In this document: in pieces, positions 36,015 through 45,697 of the stretch
Layout: the number at the start of each line of letters is the position of its first letter
Position numbering within the stretch: position 1 is the first letter of the stretch
Source of the DNA: Gammaproteobacteria bacterium
GTDB taxonomy: Bacteria; Pseudomonadota; Gammaproteobacteria; Steroidobacterales; Steroidobacteraceae
Length of the DNA stretch: 64,000 nt
Direction: 5' to 3'
NCBI GenBank assembly: GCA_016707425.1
Contig: JADJHU010000002.1
Location: forward strand, 124,001 to 188,000
Position numbers and translations under genes: made by a program
The notes under the pieces: model-generated
Seen by the model: the letters and a program-made list of their open reading frames with translations, nothing else
Databases searched by the model: none
What the model was told of the DNA's origin: nothing

Positions 36015-36504
36015 CCTGAATCCGGTCCCGACAGACCCCGCCTGGTGATCGTGGCCGCCGGAATCCGCCTGCCGGCCGCAATTGCCCCTCTGGCACCGGC
36101 GCAATCCGCCCTTCCCCCCCCACCCTGACCTCAATCCGCGCGCACACCCAGCCCGCCCGCTGCGTGGTCCAGCAGCAGAAATCACCCTTCATCCTCGTCC
36201 GTGACGTCAAAGCAGGCTGGTCTGCACCGGCGGTGCCCTCGCCCCGAGCGGCAGCTCGGGCCTGAATCCGGTCCCGACAGACCCCGCCTGGTGATCGTGG
36301 CCGCCGGAATCCGCCTGCCGGCCGCAATTGCCCCTCTGGCACCGGCGCAATCCGCCCTTCCCCCCACCCTGACCTCAATCCGCGCGCACACCCAGCCCGC
36401 CCGCTGCGTGGTCCAGCAGCAGAAATCACCCTTCATCCTCGTCCGTGACGTCAAAGCAGGCTGGTCTGCACCGGCGGTGCCCTCGCCCCGAGCGGCAGCT
36501 CGGC
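36015..36504. repeat. Tandem duplication of a 246-bp unit
   Basis: 36015-36260 and 36261-36504 are almost identical, differing mainly by two C's in a C-run near 36116. The second unit includes the last codons and stop of the IS91-like transposase, so the duplication copies the transposase 3' end and the DNA downstream of it. Confidence 0.9.
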
Positions 36505-37288
36505 TTGATGATCCTGCGGTGTCCTGCGCTCCAAGTGCGCCAGAATCTTCGCGATGATCTGCGGCTCCTCGATGCTGGCAATCACCTTGAGCTTGCCGCC
36601 GCAACGAGCACAGGCCTCAATGTCGATCCCGAACACGCGCTTCAGGCGCTGGGCCCAGCTCATCGCCACATGGCGTGGACTGGAGGGTTTGTCGCCCTCT
36701 TCTGCCTGCGGCTTCTTGCCCGTGCCACGATGTGCAGGCGTGATGGCTGCGCGCAGCTTGCTGTGCGGCGCGAATACTCCGTGGTACCTCGTCAGACGCA
36801 TCCGTGGTGGCGGCACTAATGCGGCAAGCCGTGCCATCAAGTCCAGCGGCTCCAGCACGATGTGGGTGGTGCCATCACCGTACGGCGTCTTCATAAGGTG
36901 TAGCGCACCTGCCCTGATGCAGTCAGCGTCATGCGATCCACCGACACCGGTGGGCGGCTCACATAGCGGCACAGACGCTCCAGCTTCAGGCGTTGATGGG
37001 GCTGAATGTCTATGCGATCGCAGACAGCGTCTGCAGCGTGAACAGCTTCTGCCCGGCGCGCGGGCCCACCGCAATCCGACAGGTGATGGACTGACCGATC
37101 AAATCATCGAGTGGACCTCCTGCCCCATCGCTGGCGAGCCAAGCGTTCTCCATGTCGCGCTCGATGAGACTACGCCTCTCAAGCTTGCGGCCAACGCGCT
37201 CGGCGATCTGTTGTACCAGTACTTGCAGCTGCGCGCTTGCGGGTGCTGGCACATGACGGAATGCATGCTGATCGCCCGACAAGTACAC
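36451..37288 (-). pseudogene. IS91-family transposase fragments (copy 1)
   Basis: Two blocks can be read. The middle block is 37010-37288 (LVQQIAERVGRKLERRSL; VGPRAGQKLFTLQT). The C-terminal block is 36451-37074 (GTTHIVLEPLDLMARLAAL, LTRYHGVFAPHSKLRA, and a zinc-ribbon-like IEACARCGGKLKV). They are in different frames, and the N-terminal HUH relaxase part is missing, so it cannot be functional. Confidence 0.8.
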
Positions 37289-37394
37289 GGCACCACAATG
37301 GGTGCCGTGCCACCGAAAGTGACGGAACCGACAGGTCCTCGGGGTTGTGCACGCGGGAGTAGGGTGGTGGGCAAGAGTTTGCTAGGCTGTGTCC

Positions 37395-37607
37395 ATGGCC
37401 ATGTTCGATTTGCAAACGCCGGCTGCACTTGATGCGCAGCGCGCAGGTTTCGACCTGAGCCTGATTCGCGAGAGCCTGCGCTGCACCCACGAACAGCGCG
37501 CCTTGCAACATCAGGCAGCGCTGCATCTCGCGTTGGAACTGGAAGCCATTGGTCGGCACCTCCGTGACGGAACTGAATCGACTGCTGCAACTGCTCAGCG
37601 ACGCTGA
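37395..37607 (+). CDS. Small protein partner of a nucleotidyltransferase
   Basis: 70 residues from ATG 37395. Helical and protein-like throughout (FDLQTPAALDAQRAGFDLSLIRESL; EQRALQHQAALHLALELEAIG). Its end overlaps the next gene by 44 bp. Similar small helical proteins precede nucleotidyltransferase-like genes in other genomes, suggesting a two-gene toxin-antitoxin-type module. I do not know a characterised family for it. Confidence 0.6.
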   Translation: MAMFDLQTPAALDAQRAGFDLSLIRESLRCTHEQRALQHQAALHLALELEAIGRHLRDGTESTAATAQRR

Positions 37608-38043
37608 CGTTCCATTCGTCGTTGTCGGTGGCTTCGCAGGAATGCTGCATGGCTCCTCGCTGGTGACGCGCGACCTTGATGTGTGTGCAGTACTTACGGA
37701 TGAGAACGTGGCGCGCCTGCGTCATGCCCTGCGGGACATTCATCCCACTCACCGTTTCACGCCACAGCGGCTGTCATTCCTCGACAATCCTCAGCCTGGT
37801 GTTTCTGTGCGCAACCTCTATCTTCAGACGGACCTCGGCCCAGTTGACATCCTGACATCCATTACGGGTGTTGGTGACTTCGAACGCGTCGCGTCGGCCG
37901 CGCAGGAGGTTCAGCTGTTTGGTCGAGGTGTTCGTGTAATGAGTGTCGGCGACCTGATCGCGGCCAAGGAGGCGCTTGGCCGCGAAAAAGATCTGCTTGC
38001 TGCGCGGGAGCTCAGGGCCATTCAGGAAGTGAAGAAGGACTGA
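37564..38043 (+). CDS. MNT-like nucleotidyltransferase-fold protein
   Basis: 159 residues from GTG 37564 (TTG 37549 is an alternative). It carries FVVVGGFAGMLHGSSLVTRDLDVC: the GG of the nucleotidyltransferase fold and paired aspartates D37/D39. The ending IAAKEALGREKDLLAARELRAI is also typical of this group. It probably nucleotidylates a partner or RNA, and is a likely member of a small toxin-antitoxin pair with the upstream gene. Confidence 0.75.
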   Translation: MTELNRLLQLLSDADVPFVVVGGFAGMLHGSSLVTRDLDVCAVLTDENVARLRHALRDIHPTHRFTPQRLSFLDNPQPGVSVRNLYLQTDLGPVDILTSITGVGDFERVASAAQEVQLFGRGVRVMSVGDLIAAKEALGREKDLLAARELRAIQEVKKD

Positions 38044-38276
38044 GGGAGCCGCTCAGCAACGCAGCGGACCTGTGCGGGTCGCGAAAAGTGGGGAGACAGA
38101 AGAAAGGGTCGATGCCAGTGCTGGCGCTTTGCGCTTGCTCCTCCAGCGGGCGCGCGCCAATGACCGACCTGTTGCCGCCGACATGCTCGTCAGTGGTGGC
38201 GCGACCCTGACCGATCACCTGCGGCAAGGTGCCGTTGCCCAGAGCCTCGGGCGCGGCGCTCGATGTACGCGGGCCG
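38044..38276. other. Unassigned stretch before the IS91-like end
   Basis: No gene is recognised here. A plus-strand frame from 38072 to 38276 reads plausibly as protein (VDASAGALRLLLQRARANDR) and may be the start of a gene cut off by the IS91-like end at 38277. I cannot name it. Confidence 0.35.
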
Positions 38277-38853
38277 GCGGATAGGAAGTTCAAACGGACT
38301 CTGCCATGCAGTCCACTTCGGGGAATGGGGCCTTATGTAGCGACCAGGCCAGTCGGCGCCCGCCTGAATCCGGCCGGATGGGCGTCAAGGCAGCCAGTCA
38401 GACGGTCGCCTGCCCCCTGAATCCCCACCCTTCCCGGCTTTGTCACCGCGCAAACCACCCTCGCCCGCCGCCCACCAAAACGCCGGCACGCACCTGACCT
38501 GCCTGGCCGGCTTGCCGGACAGTGAGTAGTACGCCCCGAAGCTTCGGATTCAGAGCAACCTGGGCTGCGACGGCGGCGCCCGTGCGCCGCGCGGTAGTTC
38601 GGCCTGGAACTGATCAGGAGCGGCTGTCTCCAGGTGCGCAAGGATACTGGCGATCACCTCCGGCTCCTCGATGCTGGCGATGATCGCAAGCTTCCCGCCG
38701 CAGCGGACACAGGCCTCGATCTCGATACCGAACACCCGCTTGAGCCTGCGCGCCCAAGTCATTGCCACGTGCCGGGGCGTCGGCGGCTTGGCCGGATCGG
38801 CTGCCGGGAGCGGCTGCGGGGCACCGATTCCCCGGTGCGCGGCCGTCACCGCC
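38277..38853 (-). mobile_element. IS91-like 3' end and transposase tail (copy 2, truncated)
   Basis: 577 bp almost identical to 60732-61310, in the same orientation, differing by two single-base indels. It contains the transposase-proximal terminus (GCGGATAGGAAGTTC), about 250 bp of non-coding sequence and the last 100 codons of the transposase, which are in frame here (RLKRVFGIEIEACVRCGGKL). It ends abruptly inside a truncated gene at 38854. Confidence 0.9.
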
Positions 38854-39870
38854 GGCATCCACGCGCCACTGCGCCCCGTTCAGACTGCTGTGGTTGTTGT
38901 ACCAGTCGGTGGTTTCGAAGATATCGTTGGTGAGAATCAGTGATGCATAGGCACAGCTTTTCGGATACTCCGACTCGATGATCAGTGCCTCGTCCTCGTT
39001 CAGCTCATAGGCAGTCTCGTAGTAGAACTGACCGAACAGTCCACCGAAGCTCGAGATGACATCCCAGACCTTGAACTTATTGATGTGGCCGCTTGTGCGC
39101 AGCTGCTCGGCGTGATCGACGAGAAAGAGCGCCGTGTGGCTGGTGTTACCCGCCAGCTGCCGCAGCCGCTGCTCGAGCTCAGCCGCGGAGGGACGGGGAC
39201 GAGACGGCGGGGCGTCCACCCGCTCGATCGAGATCGTCGGGTCGCGCTCCTTCGACCAGTCATAGGCGACCTGGCGGAGCAGAAGCTGTGTAGCGGCGGG
39301 ATCGAGCTGCCACCAGTCGCCGGCATGGTCCTTGGGCCTGGAAGGACTCAGGAGCACGTCGAAGTTGCCGTCCTTGTCCTTCTTCAGGGAATTGAGATCG
39401 TAATAAGCCGTCGCGCGGACGCTGCCGTCCGGAGCGGGTGGCGCGAACGTCCCGATCCTCGCGATGCGCAGCGAGCCTGCGCGGCCGCGCAGCCGATAGC
39501 TGCCACCGGGGGTGATCTGCGCCGAACGATAGATGGTGTCCGCGTTGGGCTGGTAGACGTTGAGCGTGAGATTGAGCGACGGCAGGAACATCGGGTGGTC
39601 GCCGTCGGCCGCAATCGCCTCGATGCTGCGCGCGGCGAGCGCTTCGAGCATCAGCCGCCCGATCTCCTGCTGCACCTGGGGATCGTCGCGCAGCCGCTCG
39701 GGCAGCTTCTCGAGCATCCGGGGGGCAAGCTCGCGCAGGCCGTCGACAAAGCCGTTCCAGGCTGGCAGCAGGGGTCCGGCCTGAGGCTCGGGAGGCGAAG
39801 CAGCATGAGCTGCGATGGCCAGGGTCGCAGCGGCAGCGGTACTGCAAGCGATGCTCTTCAGATCGCGCAT
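38854..39870 (-). pseudogene. Exported DUF1214-like protein, C-terminally truncated
   Basis: 339 codons from ATG 39870, starting with a signal peptide (ACSTAAAATLAIAAHA). The readable pattern NADTIYRSAQITPGGSYRLRGRAG and a long ATDWYNN-type C-terminal half resemble secreted DUF1214-type proteins of unknown function often found in hydrocarbon- and steroid-degrading bacteria. Translation runs to NGAQWRVDA and is then replaced by IS91-like sequence at 38853, so the last part is lost. The 263 bp upstream contain nothing I recognise. Confidence 0.65.
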
Positions 39871-40133
39871 GAGTAACCTCCTATCGGATTGCCGGCTTTG
39901 TTGCCGGCGTAAGAATTGAGGGCTGAAGCTCACCTCGAAGAGGTGGCGCAACAGCGTTAGCGCAGGCGCACATCCACGCGCTCGATGCGCCCACCGCTGA
40001 ACGGAAGTCAAAGCCGATAAACTCAAACAAGTGTTGCAGTGACCGGTAAGACCTGCGGCCGAATTCGACGGCCTGCTGCTCTCACGCGGAGGAGCCTCCG
40101 CGCACACGCCTGCCGGCTATCACCGCCACCTGG

Positions 40134-42527
40134 TCAGTCCGGCAGTGCGAAGGCGACGACGTGGTCGCCGATGGTCGTGCCCATGACTTGGTGCCCGCCG
40201 GCAGCGATGACCACGTACTGCTTGCCCGTGCGCTCCGAGACGTAGGCCATCGTCGAGGCCTGCCCGCCCGCGGGCAACCGCCCTTTCCACAGCTCCTCGC
40301 CCGTGCGGAGATCGAAGGCGCGCAGGTAGTTGTCGATCGCCGCGGCGATGAAGACCACGCCGCCTTTCGTCACCGCAGCACCCCCGAGGCTGAAGACCCC
40401 CGGCACCGAGATCCCGAGCGGCGCGTGATCGCGCGTGGTACCGAGCGGGCGCTCCCAGAGCACTTTGCGCGCTTCGAGATCGACCGCGGCGAGCTTGCCC
40501 CAAGGCGGAGCCTTGCACGGGAAGCCGAGCGGCGAGAGGAATGGGCCGAACTCGCTCGCGTAGGGCGTGCCGAGCTGCGGCATCAGGCTCAGGCTGCTGC
40601 CGTGGCCGCTGCCCTCGGCCTGCGCCGCCGCGGCCTGCATCGCCTCGGCCTCGGCGCGCGGCACGAGGCGGTTGAGCATCGGCATGTAGGAAGTGTTGAC
40701 GATCATGATCCGCCGATCTTCATCGACCGCGACGCTCCCCCAGTTCATGACGCCGAAGTTACCCGGATACTGGATCGTGGGCGTGACCGAGGGCGGCGTG
40801 TAGAGGCCCTCGTAGCGGCGCCGGCGGAACTCGATGCGACAGGCGAGCTGATCGAGGAGTGTGGCGCCCCACATGTCGGCTTCCGTGAGCGGCGGTGAGG
40901 CAAAGCTCGGCATCCCGACCGAGAAGGGCTGCGTCGGCGCGTAGCGCTCACCCGGTACGTCACCTTTCGGCACCGCGTGCTCCTCGACGGCCGCGAGCGC
41001 TCGCCCGTCGCGCCGGTCGAGCAGATAGATCTCGCCCTGCTTGGTTGGCTGGAGGAGCGCGGGCACCGTTTCGCCCCCGATCGGGAGATCCACGAGTACG
41101 GGCTGTGAGCCCACGTCATAGTCCCAGAGATCGTGGTGCACCGTCTGGAACGACCAGCGCAGTCGCCCCGTGGCCGCTTCCAGGGCAATGACTGAGCTCG
41201 CGAAGCGGTCGAAGGACTCCGGGCGATGCGCGCCGTAATAGTCGGGTGTCGCATTACCCGTGGGGATGTAGACGAGCCCGAGCTCGGGGTCGGCGCTGAA
41301 GAGCGTCCAGGCATTCGGCGAGCCGCGCGGGTAGATCTCTCCGGGCTTCAAGGGGCCCAGCTCCGCCGGCCGCGCCGCATCCCAGGCCCAGAGCTGCCGT
41401 CCTGTCACGGCATCGAAGGCACGCACCACCCCTGAGGGCATGTCGGAGGAGACTCCATCGAGCACATGGCCACCGAGGACGGCTGCATCGCCCACGATCG
41501 CTGGCGGCGAGGTCACAAGGTAATAGCCCGGCGTAATCGATCCCAGTCCCTCGCGCAGCGAGATCTCGCCGTTCGCTCCGAAGCTCTGGCAGCGCGCACC
41601 CGTCTCGGCATCGAGCGCCATCAGGCGCGCATCGACCGTGGCGACGAGAATGCGCCGCGGGCAGTCGGGCACGGGCGTCCGCGCCTCGTGGTAGGCCACA
41701 CCCCGGCAGACTGCCACCTTCACGACGCTGGTGTCGATTTTCGGACCGTGCCGCCATTTCTCGCGCCCTGTGTCGGCATCGAGCGCGACCACGATGTCGC
41801 GCGGCGTGCAGAAATAGAGCGTCTCGCCCACCTTGACGGGGGTGGCCTCGAACATATAGGCCGGCTGCTTGCCGGGGTAGGCTCCCGGGAGATCCCCCGT
41901 GCGGTACTGCCAGGAGACTTCCAGACGGTGCGCGTTCTCGGGCGTGATCTGCGCAGCCGCCGAGTAGCGCGTGCCCGATTCGCTCGCCCCATAGGCGCTC
42001 CAGTCCGTGCCGCGCGGTGTGGCCGCTGTCGGGGAGGCTGCTGCGGCGGGCTGCACCACGGCCAGCGAGTTCACTGCGCGCCCCTCGCGCCAGCCGACGG
42101 CGAGCACGGCAATTGCCCCTGCCACGAGCAGGAGCGAGGCGGCCCGCGCGCCGCGGCCGAGCTTTCGAAATCCGATGCCCGAGCCCTGCGCTTCGACGAA
42201 TGCCCCGCGCATCCAAGGCAGCAGCAAGTAGATCGAGACGGCGAGCGGCAGCCCGAGCCGGGGCACGAGCTGCCAGAAATCGAGCCCCACCTCGGCGAGC
42301 GCCCAGACCACGGTTGCCGCCAGCAGCGCCAGATAAACCCACAGCCCGAGACGGCGCTGCCGCCAGAGCAGCACCGCGGAGCCGAGCGTGGCGAGTCCCG
42401 AGAGCAGGTAATACCACGAGCCCCCGAGGCTCACGAGCCGCGCGCCCCCGAGGGCGAGCCAAGCACCCATCGCGAACAGCAGGCCCCCGAGCGCCTTCAG
42501 CCCAAGCCCTCGCAACACGAGCGTCAA
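40134..42527 (-). CDS. Membrane-bound PQQ-dependent dehydrogenase (glucose/quinate type)
   Basis: 797 residues from TTG 42527, whose TTGA overlaps the SDR stop; GTG 42518 is an alternative. Five membrane helices fill the first 150 residues, followed by the eight-bladed PQQ propeller opening TDWSAYGASESGTRYSAAAQI and containing SGVVRAFDAVTGRQLWAWD, the FQTVHHDLWDYDVGSQP block and LEARKVLWERPLGTTRDHAP. Length equals that of membrane glucose or quinate dehydrogenases, which oxidise alcohols in the periplasm and pass electrons to ubiquinone. Here it probably oxidises a hydroxyl group exposed after desulfation. Substrate not determinable. Confidence 0.92.
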   Translation of the reverse strand: MTLVLRGLGLKALGGLLFAMGAWLALGGARLVSLGGSWYYLLSGLATLGSAVLLWRQRRLGLWVYLALLAATVVWALAEVGLDFWQLVPRLGLPLAVSIYLLLPWMRGAFVEAQGSGIGFRKLGRGARAASLLLVAGAIAVLAVGWREGRAVNSLAVVQPAAAASPTAATPRGTDWSAYGASESGTRYSAAAQITPENAHRLEVSWQYRTGDLPGAYPGKQPAYMFEATPVKVGETLYFCTPRDIVVALDADTGREKWRHGPKIDTSVVKVAVCRGVAYHEARTPVPDCPRRILVATVDARLMALDAETGARCQSFGANGEISLREGLGSITPGYYLVTSPPAIVGDAAVLGGHVLDGVSSDMPSGVVRAFDAVTGRQLWAWDAARPAELGPLKPGEIYPRGSPNAWTLFSADPELGLVYIPTGNATPDYYGAHRPESFDRFASSVIALEAATGRLRWSFQTVHHDLWDYDVGSQPVLVDLPIGGETVPALLQPTKQGEIYLLDRRDGRALAAVEEHAVPKGDVPGERYAPTQPFSVGMPSFASPPLTEADMWGATLLDQLACRIEFRRRRYEGLYTPPSVTPTIQYPGNFGVMNWGSVAVDEDRRIMIVNTSYMPMLNRLVPRAEAEAMQAAAAQAEGSGHGSSLSLMPQLGTPYASEFGPFLSPLGFPCKAPPWGKLAAVDLEARKVLWERPLGTTRDHAPLGISVPGVFSLGGAAVTKGGVVFIAAAIDNYLRAFDLRTGEELWKGRLPAGGQASTMAYVSERTGKQYVVIAAGGHQVMGTTIGDHVVAFALPD

Positions 42528-43412
42528 CCGGCCTTCGTGCGCTCTAACGTGCGCTCGAACAGCTGCATGATCTCTTCGGTGGAGGGCGGCTGCCGCTCTT
42601 CCACGATGCAGCGGGGTGCGCAGCTCGATCGAGCGCTTGAAGCCCTCGCCCGGCGACACGATCCAGAACTTGCCCGCCTCGATGGCCTCGAAGACCTGCA
42701 GGGCAAGCTCGTCGGGGGCCTGGCTCCTGGCATTGGCGCCGGACACGGCATCGTGATACTGCCGCTCGCTCTCGCTCGCGAGACGATGGCGTTCTTCTTC
42801 CGGACGCAGGCGATCGGACTTCCAGATGTCCGTCGCCACCTCCCCGGGACACAGGCAGGAGACGGTGATCGGCGCATCCTCCAGCGCGAGCTCGGCGTAG
42901 AGCGTCTCGGTGAGTGCGGTGACCGCGTGCTTGGTGGCCTGATACGGGCCCAGGTACATCCCGCCACTCATGAGGCCACCCTGAGACGAGGTGTTCACGA
43001 TGCGCCCGGGCTCGCCCTGGGCGAGCATCCGCGGCACGAAGGCGCGGATCCCGTGGATCGCACCGTAGACGTTCACCTCGAAGCTCCAGCGCCAGTCGCG
43101 CATCGGGCGCTCCCAGCTCTTGCCATCGACGAGGACGCCGGCGTTGTTGAAGAGCAGATGCACCTTGCCGTGCTTGGCAAACGCGTGACTTGCGAGCGCC
43201 TCGACCGCCTGCTCGTCGCGCACATCGGTGCGGCGCGTCTCGATCGACTGGCCGCGGCTGCGGATCGTCTCCTCCAGCTGCCGCAGACCCGCTTCATCGA
43301 CATCGGCAGCGATCACCTGCATGCCCAGACCCGCGGCATGCCTGGCGAGCCCGCCGCCGATGCCGCTGCCCGCGCCCGTGACGACGCACACCTTGCCTTG
43401 CCAGTTGCTCAT
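42524..43412 (-). pseudogene. Short-chain dehydrogenase/reductase with a 3'-end frameshift
   Basis: Starts ATG 43412 with the NAD(P) motif TGAGSGIG. NNAG (in LLFNNAGVL), the catalytic serine region NTSSQGG and YQATK are all intact. After GFKRSIELRT the natural ending (CIVEERQPPSTEEIMQLFERTLERTK) continues in another frame to the stop at 42524. Removing one base from the four-G run at 42613-42616 (plus strand) restores it. Without correction the frame runs on into the PQQ dehydrogenase as a false 1092-residue fusion. The active site is upstream of the defect. Confidence 0.88.
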
Positions 43413-43439
43413 CGGATATGCCCTCGTGCGCTGCTCGAT

Positions 43440-43706
43440 TCAATCCATCAGATCGGCGTAGTCCTCGCCCTCTGCCGCAATGACGGCGAGCGTGGTGTAG
43501 GTCTCCACGGTCTGCCCTTCGGCCACCAGGATCTTCACCAGCCGGCCGCTCTCCGTGGCGGGCGCCTGCTCGATCGCCTTGGCCGACTCGATCTCCACGA
43601 TCGGCTCGCCCTCGGTGACGAGTTCGCCTTCGGCTTTCAGCCACTTGAGGATCGTGCCTTCGTTCATCCCCATGCCCCACTTGGGCAGTACGACTTTGCT
43701 GGCCAT
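43440..43706 (-). CDS. Free-standing lipoyl-domain protein
   Basis: 88 residues forming exactly one lipoyl/biotinyl domain: VVLPKWGMGMNEGTILKWLKAEGE, the modified lysine K43 in EIESAKA, and SGRLVKILVAEGQTV. The usual E2 parts (peripheral-subunit-binding and acyltransferase domains) are absent, and the frame ends cleanly. Lying between E1 beta and the SDR, it would be the swinging-arm carrier for the TPP-dependent E1. Which protein takes the acyl group from it is not clear from the window. Confidence 0.9.
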   Translation of the reverse strand: MASKVVLPKWGMGMNEGTILKWLKAEGELVTEGEPIVEIESAKAIEQAPATESGRLVKILVAEGQTVETYTTLAVIAAEGEDYADLMD

Positions 43707-43723
43707 CGTGCTCGCTTCGCTCC

Positions 43724-44692
43724 TCAGTGGACGATCTTGCGCGCCGCCGCCACGATCTTGTCCTTGTTCGGATAGAGCGGCCGCTCGAGTTTCGGGCTGA
43801 ACGGGATCTGCACATCCGGGGTCGTCACGCGCTGGATGGGGGCCTTCAGGGTTGCGAAGCCTTCCTCGGCGACGCTCGCGGCGATCTCAGCGGCCGCACC
43901 GGCCGTGCGATGCGCGTAGTCCGCGATCACCAGACGCCCGGTCTTCGCCACCGAGGCGAGGATCGTCGCGCGATCGAGCGGCACGAGGCTGCGCACATCG
44001 ATGACCTCGGCGGAGGTGCCCTCCTTCGCCAGCTGCTCGGCGGCAGGCAGCGCATGAAGGAGACAGCCCGCCACGGACACGATCGTTACATCGGTGCCTT
44101 CCCGGCGCACGGCAGCCTTGCCCAAAGGCACCAGGAAGTCCGGGTCGGTAGAGACCGCTTCTTTCTTCGCCCACAGATCGTTGTCCTCGAAGACGATCAC
44201 CGGATCGTCATCCCGGATCGCGCTCTTGAGCATGCCTTTCATGTCGGAAGGGGTCGCGGGCGCGATGACCTTCAGCCCCGGCACGTTCATGAACATCGGA
44301 TAGGGCCGATCCGAGTGCTGCGCGGCGTTTGAGCTGCCGTGCCACATCGACATGCGGAAGACAACCGGCACGCGCACCTGGCCGCCGGTCATGAAGCGGA
44401 TCTTCGCTGCCTGGTTGATGATCTGATCGCAAGCGAGGTAGACGAAGCTCGCGATCGTCAGATCCACGATCGGCCGAAGGCCGGTGATCGCAGCTCCTAT
44501 CGCCATCCCTGAGAAGCCGAGCTCCGAGATCGGTGCATTCCAGGTGCGCTTCGGATCGAGCTTGCCGAGTGCGCCGCTGGCCGAATAGAGCGCGATGTCC
44601 TCGCCGATGAGAATCACGCGGGAGTCGCGCGCCATCTCCTCTTTCTCTGCTTCCAGGATCGCGCTGAGATAGGTGAGCTCGGTGGTTTGCAT
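43724..44692 (-). CDS. 2-oxo acid/acetoin dehydrogenase-type E1 beta subunit
   Basis: 322 residues, full length. It opens with TYLSAILEAEKEEMARDSRVILIGEDI and has the transketolase pyrimidine-binding domain (PISELGFSGMAIGAA) and the C-terminal transketolase domain (GTDVTIVSVAGCLLHAL; IDVRSLVPLDRATI). It pairs with the alpha subunit 18 bp upstream to form an alpha2beta2 TPP enzyme that cleaves a 2-oxo or acyloin compound and transfers the acyl group to lipoate. Confidence 0.93.
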   Translation of the reverse strand: MQTTELTYLSAILEAEKEEMARDSRVILIGEDIALYSASGALGKLDPKRTWNAPISELGFSGMAIGAAITGLRPIVDLTIASFVYLACDQIINQAAKIRFMTGGQVRVPVVFRMSMWHGSSNAAQHSDRPYPMFMNVPGLKVIAPATPSDMKGMLKSAIRDDDPVIVFEDNDLWAKKEAVSTDPDFLVPLGKAAVRREGTDVTIVSVAGCLLHALPAAEQLAKEGTSAEVIDVRSLVPLDRATILASVAKTGRLVIADYAHRTAGAAAEIAASVAEEGFATLKAPIQRVTTPDVQIPFSPKLERPLYPNKDKIVAAARKIVH

Positions 44693-44710
44693 GTGCTGCT
44701 CCCTGCGCGC

Positions 44711-45697
44711 TCAGGCCGGATAGCCGATGGGGTTGCTGTACAGATAGTCGTAGACGCTCGAGGGATCCGGATGCGGGCTCTTGCGGGCGAACTCCACCGC
44801 CTCGCCGACCATCCGCTCGACCGTGCTCTCGATCTCCCCGAGCTCCGCCTCACCGTGCCCGGCCTCGAGGAGGCGCGCGCGGTAGAGCAAGAGCGGATCG
44901 CGCTCGCGCCGGTAGCACTCGACTTCCTCGGCCGCCCGGTAATGCAAGGGCATGACGATGCCGATGGCATGCTCGTCGAAGCGGTAGGTCTTCGCCTCGA
45001 TCAGGCTCGGGCCCTCGCCGCGCCGGGCGCGCTCGACGGCCGTGCGCGTCGCCTCGTAGACCGCCTCGAGCTCCTGCCCGTCCACGATGACGCCCGGAAT
45101 CGCATAGCCCGCCGCCCGCTTCGCCACGTCTGGCTGGCCGTGGGTCGTGCGCGCCGGGGTCGTCACGGCATAGAGATTGTTCTCGCAGAAGAAGATCACC
45201 GGCAGCTTCCAGGCGGCTGCCATGTTGATGCACTCGTGGAACGCACCCTGGTTCGCCGCCCCATCACCGAAGAAGCCGAGACTCACCTGATCGGTGCCGC
45301 GGACGTGCGCGCTCAGGCCCGCACCCGTCGCGAGCGGAATGCCGCCGCCGACGATGGCGGACTCCCCGATGATGCCAACGCTCGCGTCGGCCAGGTGCAT
45401 CGAGCCGCCGCGGCCCTTGCAGATGCCCGTCGCGCGGCCCATGAGCTCGGCCATGAGGGGGGCGAGCTTCGCACCCTTGGCGATCGGGTGCCCGTGGGAG
45501 CGGTGCGTACCGGTGATGTAGTCGTCGTCGCGCAGTGCCATGCACGCGCCGACGAGCGCGGCTTCCTGCCCGATGCTGGAGTGCACGGAGCCGAGGATCT
45601 CGCCTGCCGCGATGCGCTTCGGGAGCGCCTCCTCGAATCGCCGGATGGAGAGCATGCGCCGGTAGGCTTCCCGGCGCTGATCCACTTGCAGAGTCAT
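44711..45697 (-). CDS. 2-oxo acid/acetoin dehydrogenase-type E1 alpha subunit
   Basis: 328 residues from ATG 45697, preceded by GAGAGG; a start 8 codons upstream lacks such a site. The TPP-binding motif runs from GDGAANQG (144-151) to CENN (171-174), and the segment GTHRSHGHPIAKG is typical of acetoin dehydrogenase AcoA-like alpha subunits. First gene of the E1 alpha-E1 beta-lipoyl-SDR-PQQ dehydrogenase run. Neither a full E2 nor an E3 is encoded nearby. Confidence 0.93.
   Translation of the reverse strand: MTLQVDQRREAYRRMLSIRRFEEALPKRIAAGEILGSVHSSIGQEAALVGACMALRDDDYITGTHRSHGHPIAKGAKLAPLMAELMGRATGICKGRGGSMHLADASVGIIGESAIVGGGIPLATGAGLSAHVRGTDQVSLGFFGDGAANQGAFHECINMAAAWKLPVIFFCENNLYAVTTPARTTHGQPDVAKRAAGYAIPGVIVDGQELEAVYEATRTAVERARRGEGPSLIEAKTYRFDEHAIGIVMPLHYRAAEEVECYRRERDPLLLYRARLLEAGHGEAELGEIESTVERMVGEAVEFARKSPHPDPSSVYDYLYSNPIGYPA

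Larger units (their letters stand above)
35950..37380 (-). mobile_element. Degraded IS91-like element (copy 1)
   Basis: It begins with GCGGATAGGAGGTTCAAA, nearly the same as the ends at 38277 and 60732. Parts of an IS91-type transposase on the minus strand and an internal 246-bp duplication are present. The transposase lacks its N-terminal part and changes frame. The far end is uncertain; no recognisable IS91 text continues past about 37380. Confidence 0.65.

Noticed and set aside
36015..36504. A CRISPR array
   Set aside because: Only two long tandem units of 246 bp without short repeats and unique spacers.
40134..43412. A 1092-residue SDR-PQQ dehydrogenase fusion protein
   Set aside because: The natural SDR ending is found in another frame, and the PQQ dehydrogenase has its own start overlapping that stop. 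The fusion results from one extra base.
41466..43775. A 769-residue plus-strand frame opposite the PQQ dehydrogenase and SDR
   Set aside because: Histidine/arginine-rich shadow of a GC-rich gene; the opposite strand carries the motifs.
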